A DNA stretch of 21,190 nt from the NCBI GenBank assembly GCA_910583965.1, contig CAJUAE010000054.1, positions 1 to 21,190 of the forward strand. The letters run 5' to 3'. The notes beneath the pieces are model-generated. The model had not been told where the DNA came from. It saw nothing but the letters and a program-made list of their open reading frames with translations, and ran no database searches. Source of the stretch: an uncultured Lachnospiraceae bacterium. Lineage in GTDB: Bacteria > Bacillota > Clostridia > Lachnospirales > Lachnospiraceae. Positions 6,654-14,131 of this stretch are shown here, in pieces. Position 1 is the first letter of the stretch; each line of letters begins with the position of its first letter. The translations under genes and the position numbers were made by a program.

Positions 6654-9600
6654 TAGCGCCCCTTCTCCCGCATATCAATCCGCTGAAATTCTCTATTCAG
6701 CTTTGGTCCAAAAGCACCTATTGTTTCTCCTGTATCAAGCACAATATCTTTGCTTTCTGCCAAATAAGGAAGATATTGTTTTATTACTGCAAGCATCTCT
6801 GATATTCCGTTTCCACTGTCATTCTGTTCATTAGCTTGTCCTATAAGCGACACATTTCCATGTATAGACATATTTTTAGATAATTCATTGACCGCATCTG
6901 TAACAAGCCTCTGATTGTTTTTGATTCCCTGTGCCAGCCCCTTCATAAAATCTGGCATCCATGTTTCATAATCCCGCAGAGGTCCTTCATCGGGGCGAGA
7001 AAAATGCAAAAATCCACGTATCTTGTTTGCAATCTCTCGTACAGGCTCCAAAACTGCATTTATTTTCTGTTTGATTCCGTTTATAAGACCAACAACAAAA
7101 TCCCTTCCCCATTGAATGGCTTTACTTGGAAGAGAAGTTATAAATTCAATCGCCTCCTGAAATCCCTCTCTAACATTAGGGGCAAGATTTCCTAATGCAG
7201 CTCGTACTCCTGCAACTAGATTATTCCATGTAGCAGTTGTAGACTGTCTAACCCCATTCCATATTTCGCTAATTTTGTTTTTCAGATTTCCAATATGCTC
7301 TGAAATACTACTTCCCATTCTTTGTACAATAGAACCTATACTTGTTTTAATACTTCCCCACACTGACGTGGAAGACTCCTTAATTGTATTCCAAGTACTC
7401 TCTGTCTTTGTCTTTAAGCTCTGCCATGTTGATGTCAAAAAGTCCTCCACTTTTCCCCATACATTCTGGGCTGTTGACTTAATGTCTTCCCATGTTGATT
7501 TAAAAAAATCTTTCACTCCATTCCAAATTGACTGCGCTGTTGATTTAATTCCATTCCAAATAGAAACAAAAAATCCTTTAATGCCATTCCAGATTGATTG
7601 TGCTGTTGTCTTAATGCCATTCCAGATTGATGCAAAAAAATCCTTAATGCCATTCCAGATTGACTGTGCTAGTGATTTAATCCCGTTCCAGATTGATGCA
7701 AAGAAATCCTTAATACCATTCCAAATTGACTGCGCTGCTGACTTAATTCCTTCCCATGCTGAAACAAAGAAATCTTTAATGCCTTCCCACACAGCTTTTG
7801 CTGTCTCCTTAATACCTTCCCACAAATCGATCCAAAACTGTCGAAACTCCTCACTGGTGTTCCAGAAGTATACAAAAGCTGCAACAAGTGCTGTAATTCC
7901 AGCAATAATTAACGCAATCGGATTTGCAATCAACGCAGCACTAAATGCTTTCACCGCTGTCGTTACCACTGTTATTGCTGTTTTTACTCCTTTTAATGCC
8001 GTAACAATCCCTGGAATAATCGTCATAACCTGTCCAATCGACCATACGATCTTTCCAATAATCACCAATGCTGGCCCCAATGCTGCAACAATTACACCAA
8101 TGACTACTATAATTGTCTTCATTTTCGGGCTTAAACCATTAAACCAGTCTATTAGATTCCCAACAATTTCCGTTACTTTACGAATCGCCGGCATTAAAAT
8201 ATTTCCAAATGCAATTGCAAGTTCTGATAGTTTACTCTTTAAAGTAGTAATTTGCCCATTGAGATTGTCTTGCATAATTGTTGCCATATTCTCTGCTGCA
8301 CCATCACAATTCTCAATAGCACCACGTAATTTGTTTATATCTTCAGGAGCTGCATTCATTGCAGCAAGAAACCCACTAACAGCATTCTTTCCCACTAATG
8401 CTTCTGCATTAGCCGCCTGTTCCGATTCGGACATTTTTGAAAAGGCAAATCGACATTCTTTTAAAATCTGACCTAGATCTTTCATCTTTCCATTAGAATC
8501 CTTGGTCTTAATTGTCAAATTCCCAATTTCTTTCCCCGAAAGTTCAACATCTTCTGCGAGAGCCAACATTACTTTTCTCATAGCAGTTCCAGACATCGAA
8601 CCTTTAACACTGGCATTTGACATTAATCCAATTGCTTCCGTTGTATCTTCCAATGAAAAACCTAATGCACCAGCGACAGAAGAACAATATTTAAAACCTT
8701 CCCCCATTAAACTAACATCTGTATTTGCGTTGGCCATAGCTGCTGCCATTACATCAGATACATGTATCGCATTCTTTACCCCATTTGTTGACTCATTTAC
8801 CTTTATTCCAAACGCGGTCATCGCATCTGTCAAAATATCCGATGTTGTCGCCAAATCTTCTCCTGATGCAGCAGCGAGATTCATAACACCATCGATCCCA
8901 TCAAGCATATGTCCCGTTTTCCATCCAGCCATTGCCATATAATTCATGGCTTCGGCTGCCTCTGATGCAGAAAACTTTGTTTTCTTCCCCATTTCCCTTG
9001 CTTTATTGCTAAGTTTTTCTAAATCCTCTGCGGAAGCGCCTGATATTGCAGAAACTTTACTCATAGCAGAATCAAAATCAGCAGCAGCCTTTACAGCCTC
9101 AACGCCAAGATTAGCAACAGTCTTTGAAACAGGCATAATCTGCTGTCCCACACTCTCAATTGTAGCACCTACATTTTTTAAGTTTTCCCCTGTTTGTGAT
9201 AGTCTTTCAAATGATTGCGCAGAATCGTCCACCTTTTCGTTTAATTTTTTCAACGCATCTTCTGATATTCCTGCTTGCTCTCCCAGCTCTCCTAGTGCAT
9301 TCTCTGATGTATTCGCTTGTTTTTCCAATTCTTTTAATGTATTTTCAGTTGCTATAATTTCTCGCTGTAACGCATCATATTGATTTTGAGTGATTTCTCC
9401 CCTCGCAAGTGCCTGACTTGCCTGTTCACTTGCTTCTTTCATTGCCCACAGCTTTTCCTTAGTCTCACCAATCGCTACTGTCAGTAATCGTTGTTTCTGT
9501 GCTAATAGTTCGGTATTTGCAGGGTCAATTTTTAGCAGTCGCTCCACGTCCTTTAATGCAGACTGTGTAGTATTTATATTTTTATTGACATTAGATAGGG

Positions 9601-9670
9601 CTTTTTCAAGCCCTTGTGTGTCACCACCAATAGTAAGCGTTATTCCCTTAATCCTTCCATTTGACGCCAT
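6653..9670 (-). CDS. Tail tape measure protein, TP901 family
   Basis: At 1005 residues this is the longest gene here. It sets tail length; at the usual 1.5 angstrom per residue a tail of roughly 150 nm is expected. Residues 1-180 are coiled coil (ITLTIGGDTQGLEKALSNV, LLKIDPANTELL). Residues about 195-430 are the TP901 core domain (AADFDSAMSKVSAISGAS, AMNYMAMAGWKTGHML). Residues about 520-610 contain hydrophobic membrane-like segments (TIIVVIGVIVAALGPALVII, LIIAGITALVAAFVYFW). Residues 615-779 are 15 units of an 11-residue tryptophan repeat. The C-terminus (REIANKIRGFLHFSRPDEGP) is the conserved FxxSRPDEGPLRxYE motif of such proteins, and ends at the Dit gene. Antisense open frames here are side effects of its composition. 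Confidence 0.95.
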   Translation of the reverse strand: MASNGRIKGITLTIGGDTQGLEKALSNVNKNINTTQSALKDVERLLKIDPANTELLAQKQRLLTVAIGETKEKLWAMKEASEQASQALARGEITQNQYDALQREIIATENTLKELEKQANTSENALGELGEQAGISEDALKKLNEKVDDSAQSFERLSQTGENLKNVGATIESVGQQIMPVSKTVANLGVEAVKAAADFDSAMSKVSAISGASAEDLEKLSNKAREMGKKTKFSASEAAEAMNYMAMAGWKTGHMLDGIDGVMNLAAASGEDLATTSDILTDAMTAFGIKVNESTNGVKNAIHVSDVMAAAMANANTDVSLMGEGFKYCSSVAGALGFSLEDTTEAIGLMSNASVKGSMSGTAMRKVMLALAEDVELSGKEIGNLTIKTKDSNGKMKDLGQILKECRFAFSKMSESEQAANAEALVGKNAVSGFLAAMNAAPEDINKLRGAIENCDGAAENMATIMQDNLNGQITTLKSKLSELAIAFGNILMPAIRKVTEIVGNLIDWFNGLSPKMKTIIVVIGVIVAALGPALVIIGKIVWSIGQVMTIIPGIVTALKGVKTAITVVTTAVKAFSAALIANPIALIIAGITALVAAFVYFWNTSEEFRQFWIDLWEGIKETAKAVWEGIKDFFVSAWEGIKSAAQSIWNGIKDFFASIWNGIKSLAQSIWNGIKDFFASIWNGIKTTAQSIWNGIKGFFVSIWNGIKSTAQSIWNGVKDFFKSTWEDIKSTAQNVWGKVEDFLTSTWQSLKTKTESTWNTIKESSTSVWGSIKTSIGSIVQRMGSSISEHIGNLKNKISEIWNGVRQSTTATWNNLVAGVRAALGNLAPNVREGFQEAIEFITSLPSKAIQWGRDFVVGLINGIKQKINAVLEPVREIANKIRGFLHFSRPDEGPLRDYETWMPDFMKGLAQGIKNNQRLVTDAVNELSKNMSIHGNVSLIGQANEQNDSGNGISEMLAVIKQYLPYLAESKDIVLDTGETIGAFGPKLNREFQRIDMREKGR
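7334..7828 (-). repeat. 15 tandem 33-bp (11-residue) repeats within the tape-measure gene
   Basis: The units follow x-x-W-x-x-I-K-x-x-x-x, for example SIWNGIKDFFA and SIWNGIKSTAQ. Units alternate between a phenylalanine type (DFFA) and a small polar type (TTAQ), giving a 66-bp higher-order period that is almost identical at DNA level in the central units (about 7500-7770). Units at both ends are more divergent, the pattern expected of unequal crossing-over. An 11-residue period places one Trp on the same face every three helical turns. Confidence 0.9.
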
Positions 9671-9678
9671 TTTTTCTC

Positions 9679-10262
9679 CTATAGATTATCTATATCCTCT
9701 TGCGTTGCAATCAACGGATATTCATATTCATCATTTCTCAACTCAATAAACATATCATTAATCATACCAATTGAAAGATACTCCATGTCAGAGACAGAAA
9801 TACCGCACTGAACCGCCCTGAGCAAAAACAGCGCGGTATTCACTTCCCTATCTATCTTGCGTCCTTTTTTTTTGATACAGAAAACCCTCTATTGTTTAGA
9901 TTCCAAAGTTCCAAAATCTCTGGCAAAATCTCATAAATATTAAATGTGTCAAATTGTTCTAACCATGTATCAATATCTTCAGGCTGTGAAGGGTCTCCAT
10001 GCTTATTCATCAAATATGCAATATTCTCAAACATTTCCAAAGAATCGATTGGCAAACTGCTGCTCTCTTTATATTCTATTCCTTCACTTTCTGCTGCTAT
10101 CCGTTCTGCTTCTTGCTTCTTTTCACTGGCTTCTATATTTTCTGCCAGCTTTTCCATATCTACAAAAATGTCTCTATTAAATCGCAAGCGATACATTCTT
10201 GGTATTGCTGCTGTACTTCTAAATTTGTATGACTTGCCTCCTATAATGATTTCCTTTGTCAC
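9679..10262 (-). CDS. Tail assembly chaperone GT, -1 frameshift product
   Basis: The upstream chaperone frame ends at 9852, but just before its stop it contains A AAA AAG followed by GAC. Slipping back one base there continues reading as GRKIDREVNTALFLLRAVQ, then CGISVSDMEYLSIGMINDMF and, at the end, ATQEDIDNL before TAG at 9679-9681. This second part has no good start codon of its own. It has the usual sequence style of GT extensions (LRxAVxxGIS, a Leu/Met-rich helix, ATQxDxDN). The fusion would be about 194 residues: 133 from the first frame plus 61 from the second. In lambda-like tails G and GT coat the tape-measure protein and recruit tail-tube subunits in a fixed ratio. The frame change is inferred from sequence. 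Confidence 0.85.
9852..10262 (-). CDS. Tail assembly chaperone G (short form)
   Basis: This is the unshifted product, 136 residues, starting at GTG 10260-10262, which overlaps the TGA of the major tail protein gene (GTGA). The sequence TKEIIIGGKSYKFRSTAAIP and the following RLRFNRDIFVDMEKLAEN are typical of the phage tail assembly chaperone family. A charged middle (EKKQEAERIAAESEGIEYKE) and a helical end (WLEQFDTFNIYEILPEILEL) follow. The frame ends in a lysine run encoded by the slippery A tract. Most ribosomes would make this form, which works together with GT before the tail tube is polymerised. Confidence 0.88.
   Translation of the reverse strand: MTKEIIIGGKSYKFRSTAAIPRMYRLRFNRDIFVDMEKLAENIEASEKKQEAERIAAESEGIEYKESSSLPIDSLEMFENIAYLMNKHGDPSQPEDIDTWLEQFDTFNIYEILPEILELWNLNNRGFSVSKKKDAR
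9862..9875 (-). promoter_or_regulatory. Programmed -1 ribosomal frameshift site (A AAA AAG)
   Basis: On the minus strand the tract is TC followed by nine A and GGA. In the zero frame it reads TCA AAA AAA AAG GAC. The heptamer A AAA AAG is the efficient bacterial -1 slippery sequence known from dnaX. The -1 frame downstream is open for 61 codons and encodes the expected GT extension. An exact downstream stem was not resolved. Confidence 0.8.
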
Positions 10263-10837
10263 GACGCGTTACCTCCTGGCGTGATTACTGGCAGGTATAC
10301 TTCGTCATACCATGCTGCATATATCTGCTGCGGTGTGTCCTCTGTAGTCTTTGTGCGCACATTTCCATCTGGATTTGGTGCACATGTCAATGATATTTTG
10401 TCTGTAGTTGGTTCTTTCTTGTCCTCTGTAGTAGAAGATTCCGTTGATGGTCTCGTTGCCGTGCAGTTCAAGAACCAGAACCTTGTCGACTTTGCATCTC
10501 CATCAATATCAAATCCAATTGCAAACTCCTTTGTCTGTGCATTGGCATTTTCAACCATAACATTATTGCTATCTTTTTCCTCGCCTAAAACATCTATTCG
10601 GAACTGGTCAGGAATGAGAGCCATTTCCAGCTCTCCTTCATACCCACCGTTTGAAGAAGTCACATAATATACAATCCCGTCCGCATAAAACGGCGATAAT
10701 TCCCCTTTGGCTTCAAAGCTTACCGATACTGCACCTGGTACTGGTATTGGTTTTGCATACCCTGTTCCGGTATCATCTTTTAATGCATAATGGACATTTT
10801 TTATATTAAATTTCACCTTGTTTTTCTTATTTGACAT
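10259..10837 (-). CDS. Major tail protein, phi13 family
   Basis: This 192-residue subunit would polymerise into the non-contractile tail tube around the tape measure. The N-terminus KFNIKNVHYALKDDTGTGYA, then PIPVPGAVSVSFEAKGELSP and ADGIVYYVTSSNGGYEGELE are characteristic of the phi13-type (TIGR01603) major tail proteins. So is FAIGFDIDGDAKSTRFWFLN further on. The loop after that (STESSTTEDKKEPTTDK) is low-complexity and probably surface exposed. The gene is followed directly by the tail chaperone through a GTGA overlap, the canonical order. Confidence 0.92.
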   Translation of the reverse strand: MSNKKNKVKFNIKNVHYALKDDTGTGYAKPIPVPGAVSVSFEAKGELSPFYADGIVYYVTSSNGGYEGELEMALIPDQFRIDVLGEEKDSNNVMVENANAQTKEFAIGFDIDGDAKSTRFWFLNCTATRPSTESSTTEDKKEPTTDKISLTCAPNPDGNVRTKTTEDTPQQIYAAWYDEVYLPVITPGGNAS

Positions 10838-10839
10838 TC

Positions 10840-11154
10840 TTAGACCTCCAATTCATATATAACTTCATAGCAATTCTCCTCTTTAATCCCTGTCTCGGTT
10901 TTACTAAAATAAAACGCTTCCAACGCCTGTTCCACTTTTACTTCAGCCTCGATATCTTTGACCTGTGTGTATAATTCCACTTGAATATGTTGTGAAGAAC
11001 TATACACTTTGCCATCTGCTTTAAAATTCCGTGAATATGGTGTTATATATGTAATATAGGGCATTGGTGGCACTTCCTTCTCTGGGAAGGAATGATATGC
11101 AACGGGAAAACCAGATTGTTCCAACACTTTTTTAAACGCTTCAAGTGACATCAT
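10840..11154 (-). CDS. Putative tail terminator / head-tail joining protein
   Basis: This protein has 104 residues. The pattern MSLEAFKKVLEQSGFPVAYHS, then PPMPYITYITPYSRNFKADG and HIQVELYTQVKDIEAEVKVE is typical of the small proteins that occupy this slot in Firmicutes siphoviruses. They are thought to cap the tail tube or join it to the head (gpU / gp17-like fold). The overlap with the HK97 gp10-like gene (ATGA) and its place just before the major tail protein support the role. The sequence alone does not prove it; minor tail protein is the alternative name used for this family. Confidence 0.7.
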   Translation of the reverse strand: MMSLEAFKKVLEQSGFPVAYHSFPEKEVPPMPYITYITPYSRNFKADGKVYSSSQHIQVELYTQVKDIEAEVKVEQALEAFYFSKTETGIKEENCYEVIYELEV

Positions 11155-11522
11155 TTTAATTTCACCTTTATCTTTCCCTCCAGCTTTCTTTCAAGCTTTT
11201 CATCAACAGGGCGAATATGAGGCTTTCCCTCCACACGCCCGCCATTCTTTTTGGCATGTCCATATTCAAGCAAGTGTGTCAATTGCGGTTTTGTTGAATT
11301 ATAAACTACTGTTCTAATATCTGAACTAGATTCATATGCTACTTTATGTTTCCAACCTTTTTTATACTCTCCAGTGTTTTTAGGTGCATTTTCTCTGATT
11401 TCTGCCGCTGTCTCTTTTGCTGTCTCTTTTATAGTTTCTTTTAATGCATCCGAAACTTCATCACTGTATGCATAAAGTTCATCCATAATTGCCTTTGCTA
11501 GATCATCTACCTTTACAGACAT
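11151..11522 (-). CDS. HK97 gp10-like head-tail joining protein
   Basis: This 123-residue protein has the arrangement of the HK97-gp10_like family. A helix (AKAIMDELYAYSDEVSDALK) leads into lysine/glutamate-rich AKETAAEIRENAPKNTGEYK and then GWKHKVAYESSSDIRTVVYN. The signature follows, LTHLLEYGHAKKNGGRVEGK, which matches the family motif LxHLxExGH. It would act at the connector between the portal stack and the tail. It lies exactly between the head-closure and tail-terminator genes, as in related phages. Confidence 0.9.
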   Translation of the reverse strand: MSVKVDDLAKAIMDELYAYSDEVSDALKETIKETAKETAAEIRENAPKNTGEYKKGWKHKVAYESSSDIRTVVYNSTKPQLTHLLEYGHAKKNGGRVEGKPHIRPVDEKLERKLEGKIKVKLK

Positions 11523-11537
11523 GTTATTCCCGCCTTC

Positions 11538-11840
11538 CTAAGTACCTGCTTGTTTATGCAAATACAGTTCTATTTCATCTGAATCGAATTTGTGATATGT
11601 TCTGTATATCCCATATCGCATATTTTCATATTCAATAACACTTTCCCCTGAATAATTTACTGCTGCTGTTGTCAACATAATCCTAGGGTTCATTCCATTC
11701 TGCCCAGCCTTAAAATATTCAGTACGTGTCAGTGCTCTTTCTGAAACATATATTTTTCTTTTTTCTTCAGAAGAAATGTTCTGCCCTATTTTATCTGTCT
11801 TGTATTTCATCTTTATTAGATATGCCACACCATCCATCAT
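11538..11840 (-). CDS. Head closure protein (head-tail adaptor)
   Basis: This protein has 100 residues and is mostly beta strands: VAYLIKMKYKTDKIGQNISS, EKRKIYVSERALTRTEYFKA, then MLTTAAVNYSGESVIEYENM and YGIYRTYHKFDSDEIELYLH. The last segment (the conserved ExxxYxIYRtY-x(6)-DExELY pattern) is typical of the phage head closure / SPP1 gp16-like family. It would bind the connector ring and keep DNA in the filled head. The start overlaps the stop of the gene before it by four bases. Confidence 0.82.
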   Translation of the reverse strand: MMDGVAYLIKMKYKTDKIGQNISSEEKRKIYVSERALTRTEYFKAGQNGMNPRIMLTTAAVNYSGESVIEYENMRYGIYRTYHKFDSDEIELYLHKQAGT

Positions 11841-12115
11841 CTGTTTCCTGCCTTCTGTTGAATTAGTCGATTATTAAGCATACAACGAAGCATTCTGGGC
11901 ATATCAGCCTTTCCGTCTTTGCGACTGCGATACAGATATGCCGCATACAACTCTATTAGCATCCCATCCCGATCCGACTCTGTACTCAGTGTGATTCCCT
12001 CATCAGCGATGGACTCTCTCGCCAAGTGAATCATATCCATAAGATAGGCATCATAAACATCTACACTTATTTGCAAATCCGGCCGCAATATTTCAAGAAT
12101 ATTCTCATCAGTCAT
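11837..12115 (-). CDS. Head-tail connector protein (phage_connect_1, gp6-like)
   Basis: This short 92-residue helical protein has the family layout: ILEILRPDLQISVDVYDAYL, then DMIHLARESIADEGITLS, then DRDGMLIELYAAYLYRSRKD and MLRCMLNNRLIQQKAG. The RKDGKADMPRMLR region is the conserved R(K)DxxxxMPxMLR motif. It would form a ring under the portal. AGGAGG lies just ahead of the ATG. It follows the capsid gene in the usual order. Confidence 0.88.
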   Translation of the reverse strand: MTDENILEILRPDLQISVDVYDAYLMDMIHLARESIADEGITLSTESDRDGMLIELYAAYLYRSRKDGKADMPRMLRCMLNNRLIQQKAGNR

Positions 12116-12132
12116 GATACCTCCTCTTTCTT

Positions 12133-13554
12133 TTACTCACTAACGTCACTACCACCTGCAGTAACAATATCATTCTGCTTATCAGGTGCAAAAGCTATCG
12201 TTGTTGTCGGTACCACATTACCAATATTGGTAAGTGCAAATGCCTCTGCAATCACTGGTTTTCCATCATACCGCGCAGTTCCTTTAAACACTGTCTGATC
12301 TTCAAGAAATCTTGTGTGTTCGCTCGTTGCCAGTTCTGTTCCTGCTCGTTCAACAAGTAAATACATATCAGCATAGCCAAAGATAATATCACCATCTGGA
12401 ATACAATTAAGTTCCACAATATCACCGCCAATAACAGGCATTGTCATATTCATACCTGCTACAATCGCCGCAGTTGCATTTTTATCCATGCTTTGAATTA
12501 TAAGGTCTGTATGGGTATTCTTATTCATAATCCATATCAATCCTGTTTCACTGTAATCGTTTGTAATACTCTTTGTTTTTCCTAGAATTTCCTGAAACAG
12601 TTTAAGCCCAACAGCACCAGTGCCTTTTGTAATATTACTTGTACTTAAATCCACCCACTTTCTTGATGTAGCTGGATAGTCACTTGGTTCTGTTTTCTGT
12701 GCTAGTCTGGTAACAATTCCCAAAGGCATCTTTGTGCCTGTTCCATAGACAATTGCTTTGTCCAGTGCCTTTCCAATTGCCTTTCCAAGCGCATTGATAA
12801 TCTCTGATACCAGATTGACATCATTATCCTCAATGATAGCATTATGTACTGCAAAATAGCCGCCTACTTTAAATCCGTCCACCTCTGTGTCATTAAAGCT
12901 TAAATCAAGCTCATTTAAACTTGCACACATCTCTGTCCAGATACCTTCTGGAATCACTCCCATAATGCGCTGACGCGCCTTTCCTGTAACTGGTCTGACC
13001 GTAACATATTTCAATAGTTTTGATGTCTCTTCTACTTTTGTCTTTAACAGCTCCAACATAACCTCTGGAATTACAAGTCCAACATTTGTAATTCCACGCT
13101 TTTCTTTAATTGCCGTCCTTACAGTACTGACAAAATTTTTAATCTCCTCTCTCGCAAAAAATGCCTCCCTCTCCTGAATGGAAAGTCCATAAAATTTTGC
13201 TCGCTTTGACATAACTGGTACTCCCTCCCGCTCATTTTTTACTTCTGTCTGCTGTTCTTTCATTTGCACTTCCAATTTAGAAGTCCGCTTTTCCTCTTCT
13301 TTTAGTTCTGCTTCCAGACGTTCAAGTTCCTTTTCAAGTTTCCCTGTCTCCTCCTCATGCTCTTTCTTTTCCGACTCAAATTGTTCAACCTCCCCCTCAA
13401 CAACAGTTTTTTCCTCATCTGTCTCAGCTTCATTGATTGCAGTTTCAAGTTCTGCTTCCCTTGTCTGAAAATCATTTTCTTTTTTTCTCAGTTCTTCCAG
13501 CGCTTTCTTACTCATATCAATTTTTTTCCGCAACATCAGTGCTCTTAATGCCAT
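12133..13554 (-). CDS. Major capsid protein, HK97 family, with N-terminal scaffold (delta) domain
   Basis: This is a 473-residue HK97-fold capsid protein. Residues 1-110 are a strongly charged coiled coil (ALEELRKKENDFQTREAELE and similar), as in the scaffolding delta domains removed by the prohead protease. The mature shell part begins near residue 115. Recognisable capsid stretches include GITNVGLVIPEVMLELL, LLKYVTVRPVTGKARQRIMG, FNDTEVDGFKVGGYFAVHNA and DIIFGYADMYLLVERAG. AAAGGAG precedes the ATG, and the first 38 bases overlap the protease gene. An internal ATG at codon 115 (13210-13212) has its own GGGAGGGAG 8 bases upstream, so a second shorter product starting at MSKRAKFYG is possible. 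Confidence 0.93.
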   Translation of the reverse strand: MALRALMLRKKIDMSKKALEELRKKENDFQTREAELETAINEAETDEEKTVVEGEVEQFESEKKEHEEETGKLEKELERLEAELKEEEKRTSKLEVQMKEQQTEVKNEREGVPVMSKRAKFYGLSIQEREAFFAREEIKNFVSTVRTAIKEKRGITNVGLVIPEVMLELLKTKVEETSKLLKYVTVRPVTGKARQRIMGVIPEGIWTEMCASLNELDLSFNDTEVDGFKVGGYFAVHNAIIEDNDVNLVSEIINALGKAIGKALDKAIVYGTGTKMPLGIVTRLAQKTEPSDYPATSRKWVDLSTSNITKGTGAVGLKLFQEILGKTKSITNDYSETGLIWIMNKNTHTDLIIQSMDKNATAAIVAGMNMTMPVIGGDIVELNCIPDGDIIFGYADMYLLVERAGTELATSEHTRFLEDQTVFKGTARYDGKPVIAEAFALTNIGNVVPTTTIAFAPDKQNDIVTAGGSDVSE

Positions 13555-14131
13555 TATTATTATCTCCTTTCAGTTTTGTCCGCATGGACATTTTCCACGC
13601 CTCATTTTTTCTCTGTATAATCTGTTCAAAATCCTGCCTGCGTGCAGAAATATTTGTCTCTGTATATGCAGGGAATGTGCATACAGTTACTTCATACAAT
13701 TTTACACTTTTAATTGTCCAGTGGATTGTACCATCTTCACGAAAATCAGTTTCTTCCTCAGTAATGTCAAAACCAAAAGAACACTGGTCTACGTCTCCAC
13801 GTTTTACACGTTCATACAAATTCATTGCATCTGTATCATTTTGATTTATTCTGACCTTGCCCCATAAACCATGAGAATCCTCTCGCAGCTCCAATGTACC
13901 AGCTTTGTTTCTTCCCAATACAAGGCGTGTTTCATGGTCAATTAATGCCCTGATATCATCACCAAGCGTATTTGCAAAGGCTCCCTGTGCAATAGATTCT
14001 GTAGCACCTTTCCACAATTCATAGTTGCTGTTAAAAACCGCAAAATATCCTTCTATGTACAAGTCGCCACCTTCGTCTCTTGTGGTAAACTCAGATTCCC
14101 TACTTCTTGTCTGTATTTGTGTCCTTTCCAT
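13517..14131 (-). CDS. HK97-family prohead protease (peptidase S78)
   Basis: This 204-residue serine protease would cut the N-terminal delta domain from the capsid protein before DNA packaging. Landmarks of the S78 fold are visible: GYFAVFNSNYELWKGATE at residues 29-45, the catalytic histidine in LIDHETRLVLGR (H66), the serine in DQCSFGFDI (S118), and E147 in LYEVTVCTFPAY as the third active-site acid candidate. The C-terminal 40 residues are polar and may be a tail removed in maturation. It sits between portal and capsid genes and overlaps both, by 32 and 38 bases. Confidence 0.93.
   Translation of the reverse strand: MERTQIQTRSRESEFTTRDEGGDLYIEGYFAVFNSNYELWKGATESIAQGAFANTLGDDIRALIDHETRLVLGRNKAGTLELREDSHGLWGKVRINQNDTDAMNLYERVKRGDVDQCSFGFDITEEETDFREDGTIHWTIKSVKLYEVTVCTFPAYTETNISARRQDFEQIIQRKNEAWKMSMRTKLKGDNNNGIKSTDVAEKN

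Noticed and set aside
7334..7828. Tandem repeats as a possible CRISPR array
   Set aside because: The units are contiguous 33-bp codon repeats inside an open gene, with no unique spacers and no cas genes.
7275..8471. Long plus-strand frame (398 codons) opposite the tape-measure gene
   Set aside because: It is the mirror of the tape-measure repeats. Its product is an artefact of a biased composition (PFQID-like repeats) and it has no ribosome site.
8502..9383. Two further plus-strand frames opposite the tape-measure gene
   Set aside because: Alanine- and serine-rich shadows of coiled-coil coding sequence; no start signal and no family.
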